Shown here: positions 1 through 8,219 of the stretch, in pieces
Layout: the number at the start of each line of letters is the position of its first letter
How positions within the stretch are numbered: the first letter of the stretch is position 1
Source of the DNA: Euperipatoides rowelli
Taxonomy: Eukaryota; Onychophora; Udeonychophora; Euonychophora; Peripatopsidae
Reading direction: 5' to 3' (one strand)
Assembly (NCBI GenBank): GCA_003024985.2
Contig: PXIH01S0022443.1
DNA length: 10,366 nt
Made by a program: the position numbers and the translations under genes
The notes under the pieces: generated by a model
Databases searched by the model: none
Seen by the model: only the letters and a program-made list of their open reading frames with translations
What the model was told of the DNA's origin: nothing

Positions 1-1011
1 CCCCCCCAAAAAAATCCAAAACTCGATTTTCATTGTTAACACAATGAAACCTACCCACATTCCAAATTTCAAGTTTGTACTATTTTGGAAAGTATGCTAA
101 ATTGCTTATTCAAAATGATCACAAACAAACAAACAAACTTTCTGTTTTATATATTAGATGCCTCTTGTATTAATTTCTCATGATTGAAATGGATAGCAGC
201 CTTATTTTATTTCTACAGTCCTAACCTTACCCTTAGCCCTAACTCCTACTATTGTTCCAACCCTCTGATAATCAACAGGTGACATAATCAGGGGGTAGGG
301 GTGGGGTGGAATTAAAAATTGTCATTTAATTACATATCTAACATTTACCGTGAATCCTAACTCCAACAATGTGTGAAACACACTTATGTATGAAAAATAC
401 ACTTACACTAACCTCCACGCTATTTTGCGAATTTATTGTTTTTTTTCTCTCTCATCATATCACTAAAAATAAAAAAATTTTAAGTCTACTTTTTTTTTTT
501 TTTTTTACATTTTAATATGTCTTTAATAAATCCCTGTATTTTTTTTCCCAATCGTTTAATATTAAGAATTTTAAAGAATCCCAGAGAGGGTATAATTACC
601 TAAACCGTCAATAGCATTTTCTATGTTAATTATTTCAGGGTGGCCGATTGGGAGCTGAACGCAAAGCTATGTAAAAAGTAGGGTCTAACACTGGCCAACA
701 ATGATTTTGTTAAATTGATAATTTTGGTTGATTCTTATGTATTTGTTGGTGCTGATTCTGAAAATAAGGCCAGAATTTGTCCTACAGGCTCCACCTCCAC
801 TTTTTTTAACCTCATATTTGTTGGGTTTTTTAAAAAAAAAAAACTGCATTTTGCTCAAAACAGCCGTTTGTATTTTTTTTCTTAATATTTTAAAATTATT
901 TATTTTTCTTTCAAGTCATTTATAATAACAAAAAAAAAAATCAGGTTAAATGTTTAAGCCATTTATTTATGTCTGAGAATAAAATAAAGCAGAGGAATTT
1001 GGTGTATATGA
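1..1011. other. AT-rich non-coding region
   Basis: No coding segment can be supported. It holds a short ACAA tract (121-138), a minus-oriented copy of a dispersed repeat (about 180-280, listed separately), GTGAAACACACTT-like pieces (about 371-412) related to the repeat at 3032-3240, and homopolymer runs including 17 T at 490-506 and 12 A at 832-843. The stretch from about 640 to 1011 may be the leading part of the transposase relic's element, but this is inferred only from position and a weak shared motif. Confidence 0.6.
180..282 (-). repeat. Dispersed repeat, copy 1 (minus orientation)
   Basis: Reverse-complemented, it reads gtaaggttaggactgtagaa preceded by agtaggagttagggctaagg and followed by aaataaaataaggctgctat. 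This aligns with the plus-strand copies near 8780-8850 and 9700-9770. The trailing part, ccaaccctctgataatcaac (258-277 on the plus strand), also resembles the unit repeated at 3032-3240, tying both repeat groups to one family. Confidence 0.6.
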
Positions 1012-2454
1012 CTAATTACTGTATGGAGGGAACCAAAGGACCACTCTACTGATTGTTACTTTTGCACCACAAAAATCAGTGGAATTACAAACAAGGTTAA
1101 GCATTTAGTTAAATATCCTAATATTCCTTTAGCCATCAGGCCTGTTCCTCACAATACAGAGTTAGCAATTCCAGTACCACTAGAGGTATGGAGTTTTGAT
1201 TCAGAAGAAGATGTTGGTGATGCAGTGTTCCAGACTGAAGAAGGAGGTAGAGATGAGAGGGAACAATATTTCATAGGAAAGACAACAGATCATCACAAAA
1301 TTAACCAAACACAACTGAATTATCTGGTTCCTGTTCTGAATTTGTCTAAAATGCAGGCAGAGTTGTTAGCTTCAAGACTGAATGGTTGGAATCTCTTGGA
1401 AAAAGGAACTAAAATTTGTTATTACCGTCACAGGCAGCAGGAATTACAGCACTTGTTTTCTATGCAAGATGACTTAGTATATTGCAATGATGTGGACTCT
1501 NTATTAGATGCANTAGGACAGCAGCACAATCNTGAGGAATGAAGACTATTTATAGATTCTTCTTCAAACAAGTTTGAAAGCTGTCCTCCTTCATAAGGAA
1601 ATGAGAATATGTCAATACCCCTTGCTTATGCAGCACACAAGAAGGAGTCATATGACAATATAAAATTACTTCTGACAATGATACAGTATGATAAATATTC
1701 TTGGCACATTTGTGGAGATCTAAAAATGTTAGCTCTTTTACTAGGACTTCAACTTGGATAGACAAAGTTCTGTTGCATTTTATGTGAATGGGATAGTAGG
1801 GACAAAAAATAACCACTTTATTAAAAAAAACAGTGGCCAATGAGAGAAGATCTCACACCTGGAAAGAAAAATGTCCTTTATCAACTCTTGTTAACCCTGA
1901 GAAAGTGTATCTTCCATCATTGCATATCAAACTTAGTTTAATGAAGAATTTTATCAAAGTGATGCATCATAATAGCCAAGCTTTTCTTTTCCTAAAGAGC
2001 AAATTTCCAAGAATTAGTGATGCAAAAATTAAAGAAGGAATATTTGTTGGACCACAAATGAGGAGCTCATGAAGGATCCAGATTTTGAAATAAGCTTGAA
2101 TAAGTATGGGGCAGCTGCATGAGGATCATTTTAAATGTCATGAGAAACTTCTTGTAAAATAACAAGGCTGAGAACTACAAAGAACTGGTTAGTAAACTTC
2201 TTGAAAACTACAGAGCTCTGGGATGCAATATGTCTCTAAAAATTCATTTTTTAGATTTACATTTGGACTTTTTTTCAAAAAATCTTGGCGATATAAGTGA
2301 CGAACATGGTGAACACTTCCACAATGATTTATCGATGGAAACTCGTTACCAAGGAAAGTGGACTCCAAAAGAGCTTGCAGATTACTGTTGGATACTAAAA
2401 AGGGACATTCCTAAGGCTAAATACAGCAGAAAATCAGCTAAAAGTACATTTTAG
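1012..2454 (+). pseudogene. Decayed DDE-type transposase-like gene (repeat-family protein, many stops and frameshifts)
   Basis: One protein can be followed across three frames. The first segment (1012-1539) contains VWREP (1021-1035) and HSTDCYFC (1042-1065), then a conserved-looking middle. The same frame continues past TGA 1540, TAA 1594, TAG 1759, TAA 1810 and TAA 1822, and carries a DSS at 1555, CGDLK near 1711-1725 and a KFCCILCEWDSR block at 1765-1800. A frameshift near 1871-1890 moves to KVYLPSLHIKLSLMKNF and KIKEGIFVGPQ. A single missing base near 2063 shifts again, with TGA 2120 and TAA 2132 after it. The last segment (about 2161-2454) has MSLKIHF, SDEHGEHFH and ADYCWILKRDIPKAKY. From memory, these motifs belong to a multicopy uncharacterised protein family common in invertebrate genomes (Hydra, aphids, spiders, others). 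Inferred: the D, D and E in these blocks are a DDE catalytic triad. The superfamily is not settled. It cannot encode an intact protein. Confidence 0.82.
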
Positions 2455-3465
2455 GTGAGTGAAAATGTATGTATTATATAGGAAAATACCTTTTTGTTTC
2501 AAAAAAATTTAAAATGCATATTACTCAAAAATCCTGCCCTCCACATAAATTTGGTAACCAGATTTGAAATCAGCACAAAAAAATACTATAAGAAACACCC
2601 TATCTTATCAATTTAACATAAAAAAAGTAAAATTTTGTTGGCCAGTGAGATCAGCGGTTTTAAAAATCTCCTGATTAATATAATTAAAATCACTTATTTG
2701 CCTTTAAAGAGAAAGGATGTGAGATTTCAACAAAAAAAAAATCAAGTTTCTAACTCAACTAGAAAAAAATTCTATGAGCGATTTTCTATTTACGTTCCTA
2801 CCGGGACTGTAGTCTCTGAAGTGCGGCCAGAGAGGTAGCTAATGGCAAGCTTGCTTACCAATCTGTNTNGATCGACCTATGTCTATAGTAATCCAAAGCT
2901 GATTGGGTGTCTAATAAGAGGTATATTTTTGACTAATAACAATCATTACACCTAGGTAAGTGAAAAAATCTGACTTATTTGATGTATAGAATGGAATTTT
3001 GAAAGTTTAATTTTTATGCCCTTGAAAAACTCTAAGCTCCAACCCTATGATAATCAAAATGTGAAATACACTTACATATCAAAAACACTAAGCTCCAACC
3101 CTATGATAATTAAAACAGGAAATATATTTAGATGTGAAATACGCTTATGTGTGAAATACACTACACTCCAAAATGTGAAATACACTTACATGTAAAATCC
3201 ACTAAAGCACAACCCTAAGATAATCAGGGAGTGCAACAACCCTTTTTATATAGATTTAATGTTTTATTACAATCCTAAACTTAATATTATGCTAACCCTA
3301 TCTCCAAAATAAATCCTAATTTAAATCAATTTACAAAACTCACCTGTGTTAAGTCCAAACACAGAAAATCAGCTATTTTAAAATTTCTGGTACTAAAATA
3401 AAACAATGTATGCATGTCCAAATCAGTCACTTGTTATCAAAGATCCTAGTATAGATCTTTGCTTG
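2455..3465. other. Non-coding region between transposase relic and putative transposase scrap
   Basis: AT-rich DNA holding the 56-bp repeat. A 67-codon plus-strand frame (2635-2838) has no recognisable motif and ends beside ambiguous bases at 2867 and 2869. I see no splice sites or homology to support it. A hairpin (CAAAGATC / GATCTTTG arms, 8-nt loop) lies at 3438-3461. Confidence 0.55.
3032..3240. repeat. Degenerate tandem repeat, about 56-bp unit
   Basis: The block from ctaagctccaaccctatgat is present at 3032 and again at 3088, exactly 56 bp apart and identical over 23 bp. A diverged third copy is at about 3201-3225. Between them, GTGAAATAC(A/G)CT occurs at 3061, 3134, 3151 and 3175. Related pieces occur near 258-280 and 371-412. 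Confidence 0.75.
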
Positions 3466-3696
3466 TTATCGATAATTTACGTCTGAAAATGGGTGGCCAT
3501 CTTTTATCTCCACAATTAACGGGAAACGAAACATTTTACTCACAGTACGGATTACAGCTGCTACAACAATTTTTCTGGCTTTATCTGGAGTTAATTTGAA
3601 GTTAAAAATAAAGTTTATGAGGTAACTAAATTCTGCTCTATCGTATTCTGTGTAGATCATAATAAATTGTAGAATAAATTTACTTTGTTCAAACAA
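3466..3696 (-). pseudogene. Possible short transposase-like fragment (PIF/Harbinger-like C-terminus?)
   Basis: A 76-codon minus-strand frame contains KLTPDKARKIVVAAVIR (codons 34-50, about 3547-3597). This faintly resembles the C-terminal region of PIF/Harbinger (HARBI1-like) nucleases, where a P-(D/E)-K-x-x-K-I-(I/V)-x-A-x-x-x-L-H-N pattern is usual. The L-H-N is absent here, nothing else of the enzyme is seen, and the frame has no flanking splice signals that I can support. It could equally be a chance frame in AT-rich DNA. It lies downstream of the minus-strand gene's 96-nt exon, but I found no reason to call it an exon. Confidence 0.22.
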
Positions 3697-3737
3697 AATT
3701 GTAAAGATCTTTTATGTAAACCCTGCATTTGACATGA

Positions 3738-3745
3738 GACTACAT
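3738..3745. repeat. Left target-site duplication, gactacat
   Basis: An exact 8-bp match to 4098-4105, immediately outside the left terminal inverted repeat of the hAT-type element. Confidence 0.88.
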
Positions 3746-4097
3746 CAGACATGCTCAACCTTTAAGAAGATAAGATCTACTTAACATTTTCTAATTTCTT
3801 GAAATCAACCTAAAAAAAAAAAAAAATGGCGGTCAAACATACTCGCGCCCAGCAGAAGCGCGGAATTATGAATTTCGCATACGCATTTTATGAACATTTT
3901 AAGTTTCAAAATCTGATTTTTATGGGAATATCGATATTTTAGCGGGTTTGATGAAGGGATGAAATCAAGCAGATTCGCAAAATGTACATGTAAAAACATT
4001 GAAATTTTTTTCTTGGCTTTTTTCTGGTTTTGAAGATCGACTAAAATTTTCCAAAAGATCGACTGGTCGATCGCGATCGATCGGTTGAGCAGGCCTG
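3746..4097. mobile_element. Non-autonomous hAT-type DNA transposon (MITE), 352 bp
   Basis: The left end reads cagacatgctcaacc (3746-3760). The right end, reverse-complemented, reads caggcctgctcaacc (4083-4097), so the 15-bp terminal inverted repeats match at 13 positions. Both sides are flanked by the identical 8-mer gactacat (3738-3745 and 4098-4105). An 8-bp target duplication and CAG-starting inverted termini are characteristic of the hAT superfamily. The interior has no transposase-length frame, so the copy depends on enzyme from elsewhere. Two copies of aagatcgact (4033-4042, 4055-4064) and a GATC-rich block lie near the right end and could be subterminal transposase sites. It sits about 130 bp beyond the donor of the 96-nt exon, so it is probably intronic. 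The perfect target duplication suggests a fairly recent insertion. Confidence 0.88.
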
Positions 4098-4105
4098 GAC
4101 TACAT
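4098..4105. repeat. Right target-site duplication, gactacat
   Basis: An exact 8-bp match to 3738-3745, immediately outside the right terminal inverted repeat of the hAT-type element. Confidence 0.88.
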
Positions 4106-4230
4106 GAACAAATATATCATTAAAAAATTAACTAGTAAGTAATAAATATTCATCTAACTCATACAACAAGGAAATTGCATTAGTTTGATCAAATAATTGC
4201 TCTAGAAGGTTTAAATTTATTTATTCTTAC

Positions 4231-4326
4231 CTTCTTCACTTATAGCACCCATGGCAGTAATGGCAAGCTCTTCTGTATCGCCTACATAGAACCAGGCGGA
4301 ATTTCGATAACTATCCATATACACAC
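4231..4326 (-). CDS. Short downstream exon (96 nt, 32 codons) of the same gene
   Basis: On the minus strand a pyrimidine-rich tract (ttctctgttctttatttaag) precedes GTGTGTATATGG, and the segment ends at GAAGAAG followed by gtaagaat. The donor is excellent and the acceptor good (aag rather than cag). Joined to the giant exon, whose last base is G, the first codon becomes GGT (Gly). The frame is then open for the whole segment with no stop and includes SYRNSAWFYVGDTEEL. It is again phase 1-1 and exactly divisible by three. The peptide is less Ser/Pro-biased than the giant exon and contains Trp, Phe, Tyr and Gly, so it may begin a folded segment. I do not recognise a domain. The exon is too short to score as an ORF and was found by extending the gene from the donor at 4781. 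Confidence 0.82.
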
Positions 4327-4440
4327 CTTAAATAAAGAACAGAGAAGACACAATCTGATTTACATAACAAAGCAATAAATAAAGGATGTAAAATAAAAAG
4401 ACTTATTTTTGTCTAAAATAACGGGTTTTCTTAACTTCTT

Positions 4441-4445
4441 ATAAT

Positions 4446-4478
<33 letters not shown>
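4441..4478. repeat. (AAT)n microsatellite
   Basis: About ten uninterrupted TAA/AAT units follow a short imperfect ATT/ATA lead. It lies inside the 455-bp intron. Length polymorphism is expected of such tracts, but nothing suggests a function. Confidence 0.92.
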
Positions 4479-4479
<1 letters not shown>

Positions 4480-4554
4480 CTGATATACTAACAATGACAG
4501 CACAAACAATCACACACATCGATAACAGCTGCAGCAACGCCACTTCTAATAGAA

Positions 4555-4610
4555 TTATTATTATCGATAATAATAACAATAATAATAACATAACAATAAT
4601 ACTACATTAC
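4555..4610. repeat. Imperfect AAT/ATT tract with a perfect 22-bp palindrome
   Basis: Positions 4555-4576 are a perfect inverted repeat with no loop: 10-base arms TTATTATTAT and ATAATAATAA around a central CG (so ATCGAT at the centre). It continues into imperfect AAT/AAC units. The orientation switch from ATT to AAT around CGAT creates the palindrome. It is intronic. Confidence 0.85.
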
Positions 4611-4781
4611 AATACTAAATATACCCATAATATTACAAAGATGTAATTTTATGTAGTTTTACATTTTTGAAGTTTTTTGCTAATATTTATTAAAATAATT
4701 CATGCAATAGTAGGATATTTTAAACACATAGGGATCTTAATGACTTAAATAAAATATAAAAAAAAGAACAATTTTTCTTAC

Positions 4782-7700
4782 CTATATCTTCATCATCTGA
4801 CAAGTCATCACTGCTGCTCCGGTAACTGTCAGCACTCCGTCGATGACTGCGTAATCTCTGGACTTCAGCATTTTCTGGTTTTTCACACCGAGAGCTGGTA
4901 TTACTCCCACACGAATCTCTTCTCCCTATTGTTGCTATTAATCCCAAGTCCTTGTTGGATGATAATGTCAAATCTTCTGCTGACCTCTGACGTTCCCGCG
5001 CAGCCAATTCCGCAATAACTGGTGCCATTTGTTGGTACATTGAGCTGTCACCATGGTATGAAATACGTTTCCTTTCAGGTGGTGTTTGAGAAGACTCAAA
5101 TCGACTAGGGCTATGAAATGATCGGTAAGGAGATGATTCTGCACTGCTTGATTTCATGCTGTCTGTGTCTTGGCTGCTCAGTTCATCCTTGATTCTTTTC
5201 ACAAAACTTGGACTGTCCTTTGGTAAATCAGGCATTTCAGAAGGATCTACATTTTCAAAGGTTTCAATACTCTGGCTTCGGTCTTTCTTTGAACCACTCA
5301 AATCACTTCTGGTGCTTTCAAGCATAGAACTAGCATCACTTTTGTCAGCCATATCTTTCAATAATTCCTCATCAACAACCAATGGGAAAGCAGCCGGAGA
5401 TCTGGCACCCTTCATTTCTTGGACACTGCTCAATTCATTTAGCACATCGTCAAGAGTTAATTCAAATGGAGGAGGAGGTGGTGGTGGAGGTGGAGGTGGT
5501 AAGGGTGTCAATTGGCAATTTAAAAATTCATGCTGATTCTCTAAGGGTGAGGGAGGTGGTGGCAAGGATTCTCTTCTGATACAGTTGATACTTGGTGATG
5601 ATGTCGAAGAGGGTATGTAATTATTTACATTACGCTGTTTTCCTGGTGACAATGGTGGCAATGTCGTTGGCTGAAGAGCAGAAGAGATAAATGATGCCAT
5701 TCTCTGATCGATTTCCCCATTAACAGGCCGAATAAATGGAGAAAAGAAGTGTTCAGATTCCTGATCATGAATATTTTTAATATCTGCATGATTATCGTAT
5801 AATTTTTGATCAATATTTTCCATTTCAGCACTAAGTACTCTTAAACGAGATGATCCTGAATTAATTTTTGAAGTTCCTACTGTAATCGCTGTTTGCGATT
5901 CCGAATTCTGAGTTTCATTCTTAGCATAGTTTTCTCTAAAAATGTCTTCATTCACTGACCTTTTGATTGAATTTGGCCATTTACCATCCAGCTCTAATTC
6001 AAAGTCAAAATGGGATTGACAATTCAAAATATTGGCATCCCTGACATGACTGATCTTTATGCCATCTGGTGAGTGAGAAAGCAGATTTCCCTCTCCATCG
6101 GCTGGCATTGGATCATTCTTCAAATTGCCATTCTTCCAGTCGGCAACCATACTTTCTATTTTGGAAGATGGTGACGTGGGTGACTCGGATTCTTGTAAAG
6201 CTCTTCTTTGCCAAAGAAGCTTCAGCATCAATTCGTTCTCTTGTTTCTTGTTAGGTGAAGTTGGAGCTGATGATGAATTCTTCAAAGATTGATTAATATG
6301 CCTGATGGGTGTAGGGCTCAAACTTGTTATAGATTGATGGTGCGTTTCAGTTTTTAGTAGTTGCTGCAATAAGCTAGTCTGAGCAGCAAAAAAGGCATTT
6401 TCAACATTCTGTAACTTATGATAATCCACAGTTGACTGAAGTTCTTCATGTTGTCCAGCAACATTTCCAGAACCTTGATGCCTAGTAAGATTATCTTGTA
6501 AAAATGATTTGGTAGAGAAATTTTCAATACTCTGTCTTTCACTTTCCATATTGGCTGACATTTCTTTTTGTAAATTTTCTTGGAACATAGCCATTCGCCT
6601 TAAAAATGGAGAACCTGGTGACCCTGAATATGGACTCTCATGATTTGGGCTTCTTTTGGAACTCATTACTGGACTATCTTTTCCAACATTTCTTGTGAAG
6701 ACCCTAGATGGACTCCCGGGTAAGGATGATGATTCCCTTGTTACATGTCCATTTAAGTGGGGTGGAGGGGAAGGTGAACTGCTTCCTCCCTTGCCTTGAA
6801 ATTTTTCAGCAAGTGAAACCAACCTATCTGGTGTTGTTACACTTTTTCGTTCATTTATGAGAGAAGTGGAGCTATGATTTGATCCATGGGATAAGTTTTC
6901 TATTTGAGCAATGGTTGCTTGAGCTGCTGACTTCAATTCGGCAGCTGTTGGAACTATATTCCTTGAAGCAAGACAATCAGTTTTTGTTCGCCAAACATCT
7001 TCAATGTTACCTTTAAGTCCAGAAAAATTCCCAGAACTCCAAGCACTTTTTAAATTGGAATGATTTTCTTCTTGCCATAAATAATCTGGTACGAAGCACA
7101 TTCCCATATAATCTGTCTGAGTAGCTTGAGATTTTGAAGACCGGCTTGGTCGACGTTTCCGCCGTTGAAGAGGAGGTAGAGTAGCCGACCTATCGGATGG
7201 GTTAAAATCTTTATTCACTCCATAATTAAGGAGCCTTTCTTCAGAGCTAAATCCTCTTTTAATGTGGGACAATGGGCCAAGATTAAAAGTTGTTTCAACA
7301 CTTACTGCATTGGGTGAATTTTCTGGAGAAATTGAATTAAAACTAACATGCCTGTCTTGTTTTTGAAGTTCAGAGACCTCTGTGGTATCTTCTAGCTTTC
7401 TAAAATTACTACTTTGTGAACGTGGTGGTGGTATTGGAGAGTCAGAAGGGCTGAAATGGTTTTCAGTCGAGCCAAGTATTTCTCGTCTAGTAGGAGAAGA
7501 TGAAATCTGTTCTTCTTTAGATGTATGTCTACTAATTGGGGTGCAAGAATGGCTGTGAGGAATTACATCTGGATTTTGTTTACCTAGAATTGTAGAGGAA
7601 CTACTATTGTGGCTATTTGTTATTTTTGGTCGTGGTTTGCTTCCAGAAGAAGTGCGTTCAGTTAGTCCACCAAAAACCTGCCGCCTCCTGGCCATATCTG

Positions 7701-8219
7701 CTGCACAGTATGACCGAGGTCTTGGTCGTGGCTTAAAATATTCATGATCAGAAGTTGGGTCCTTATTTTCCCCTTGAGCAAAGAAAGTACTATTAGACTT
7801 TGGACTCCATGTCGCAGATTTGATAAAAGTTCCTTTTAATGAGTCAATATCGTCCTCACTTCGGCTAGAATTTTTCTGTACACAAGAAAAGAGTCCAGAC
7901 CCTCTAGATTTGATCTTAGGTGGGTTTTGTACACAACGAAAGAGTCCGGTAGCTGATCTTTGTTCTTCTAAACTATCTAATTCTTTTTTAGTAATACAGT
8001 ATTGTTCCCTCATATCCTCCCTGGAAAAAATCGGGTGACCTTTCTTATTTCTTAAAATTGGAAATTTTTTCTTGCCCATTTTGTTAATATTATAAGAGTC
8101 TTGATCATTCACAGCCAGTTCAAGGAATTGTAGTTCCCCATCCAAAGACACCTGGGTTCCTACATCAATTGGTTGCCACTCCAGATCATAATCTGCTTCA
8201 GTAGCATCATTGAAGATTT
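4782..8219 (-). CDS. Giant internal exon of an unrecognised Ser/Pro-rich, probably disordered scaffold-like protein (partial)
   Basis: The reading frame is open for 1177 codons (8253 down to 4720), but its first 11 codons are intronic. The minus strand reads ttttttctttatttcag just before AAATCTTC, a strong acceptor, so the exon starts at 8219. It ends at 4782, where GATATAG is followed by gtaagaaa, a strong donor. Length is 3438 nt, phase 1 at both ends. Positions below number the open frame from its ATG at 8253. Seen: a more ordered N-terminal part (about 12-130) with a duplicated GLFxCVQ motif (103-109, 120-126); PIPPPR (273-278); RHVSF (301-305), a PP1 RVxF-like motif; basic cluster RRKRRPSRSSK (364-374); many SP/TP sites; LPPPP at 897-901; eleven prolines at 919-929 followed by FELTLDDVLNEL; and a C-terminal serine/acidic stretch (about 1136-1157). 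No membrane segment, catalytic motif or zinc finger is seen in the exon. Known: proline runs and LPPPP bind profilin, SH3 or EVH1 partners. Inferred: a cytoskeletal or signalling adaptor. I cannot name the family. Start and stop codons are not visible. Being a coding exon is near certain; function is a guess. Confidence 0.93.

Larger units (their letters stand above)
4327..4781 (-). other. Intron (455 bp) with AAT microsatellites
   Basis: Bounded by gtaagaaaaatt at the giant exon (from 4781 downwards) and by tttaag before the 96-nt exon (ending at 4327). It is strongly AT-rich and holds two AAT/ATT simple-repeat tracts and a palindrome, listed separately. The 1177-codon frame runs about 60 nt into this intron before stopping. 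Those last 20 or so residues are most likely read-through sequence and not protein, unless the intron is sometimes retained. Confidence 0.8.

Noticed and set aside
221-242. ccttacccttagccctaact as interstitial telomere repeat
   Set aside because: Units are degenerate and few, and the stretch aligns with the dispersed repeat copies at 8801 and 9721 instead.
728-925. 65-codon plus-strand frame with Phe/Leu-rich, membrane-like sequence
   Set aside because: It arises from homopolymeric T/A-rich DNA; no splice sites or recognisable motif.
1550-1840. 96-codon minus-strand frame as a gene
   Set aside because: It is antisense to the transposase relic, whose plus-strand reading carries conserved motifs across the same bases.
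2635-2838. 67-codon plus-strand frame, unusually basic
   Set aside because: A-rich DNA yields Lys/Asn codons by chance; no homology recognised, no regulatory or splice context.
3438-3461. Hairpin with CAAAGATC/GATCTTTG arms as a terminator or structured RNA
   Set aside because: An isolated 8-bp stem in AT-rich eukaryotic DNA; no transcript context or covariation to support function.
3805-3999. 64-codon minus-strand frame as a small gene or exon
   Set aside because: It lies wholly inside the hAT-type MITE and has no transposase motif or splice signals.
4720-4781. C-terminal KKNCSFFYILFKSLRSLCV as a membrane tail
   Set aside because: It begins exactly at a consensus donor (G/gtaaga) and is intronic read-through; a proper next exon is visible at 4231-4326.
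5156-5579. Plus-strand frames opposite the polyproline region, including a glycine run
   Set aside because: They are antisense shadows of the giant exon; the glycine run is the reverse of the proline codons.
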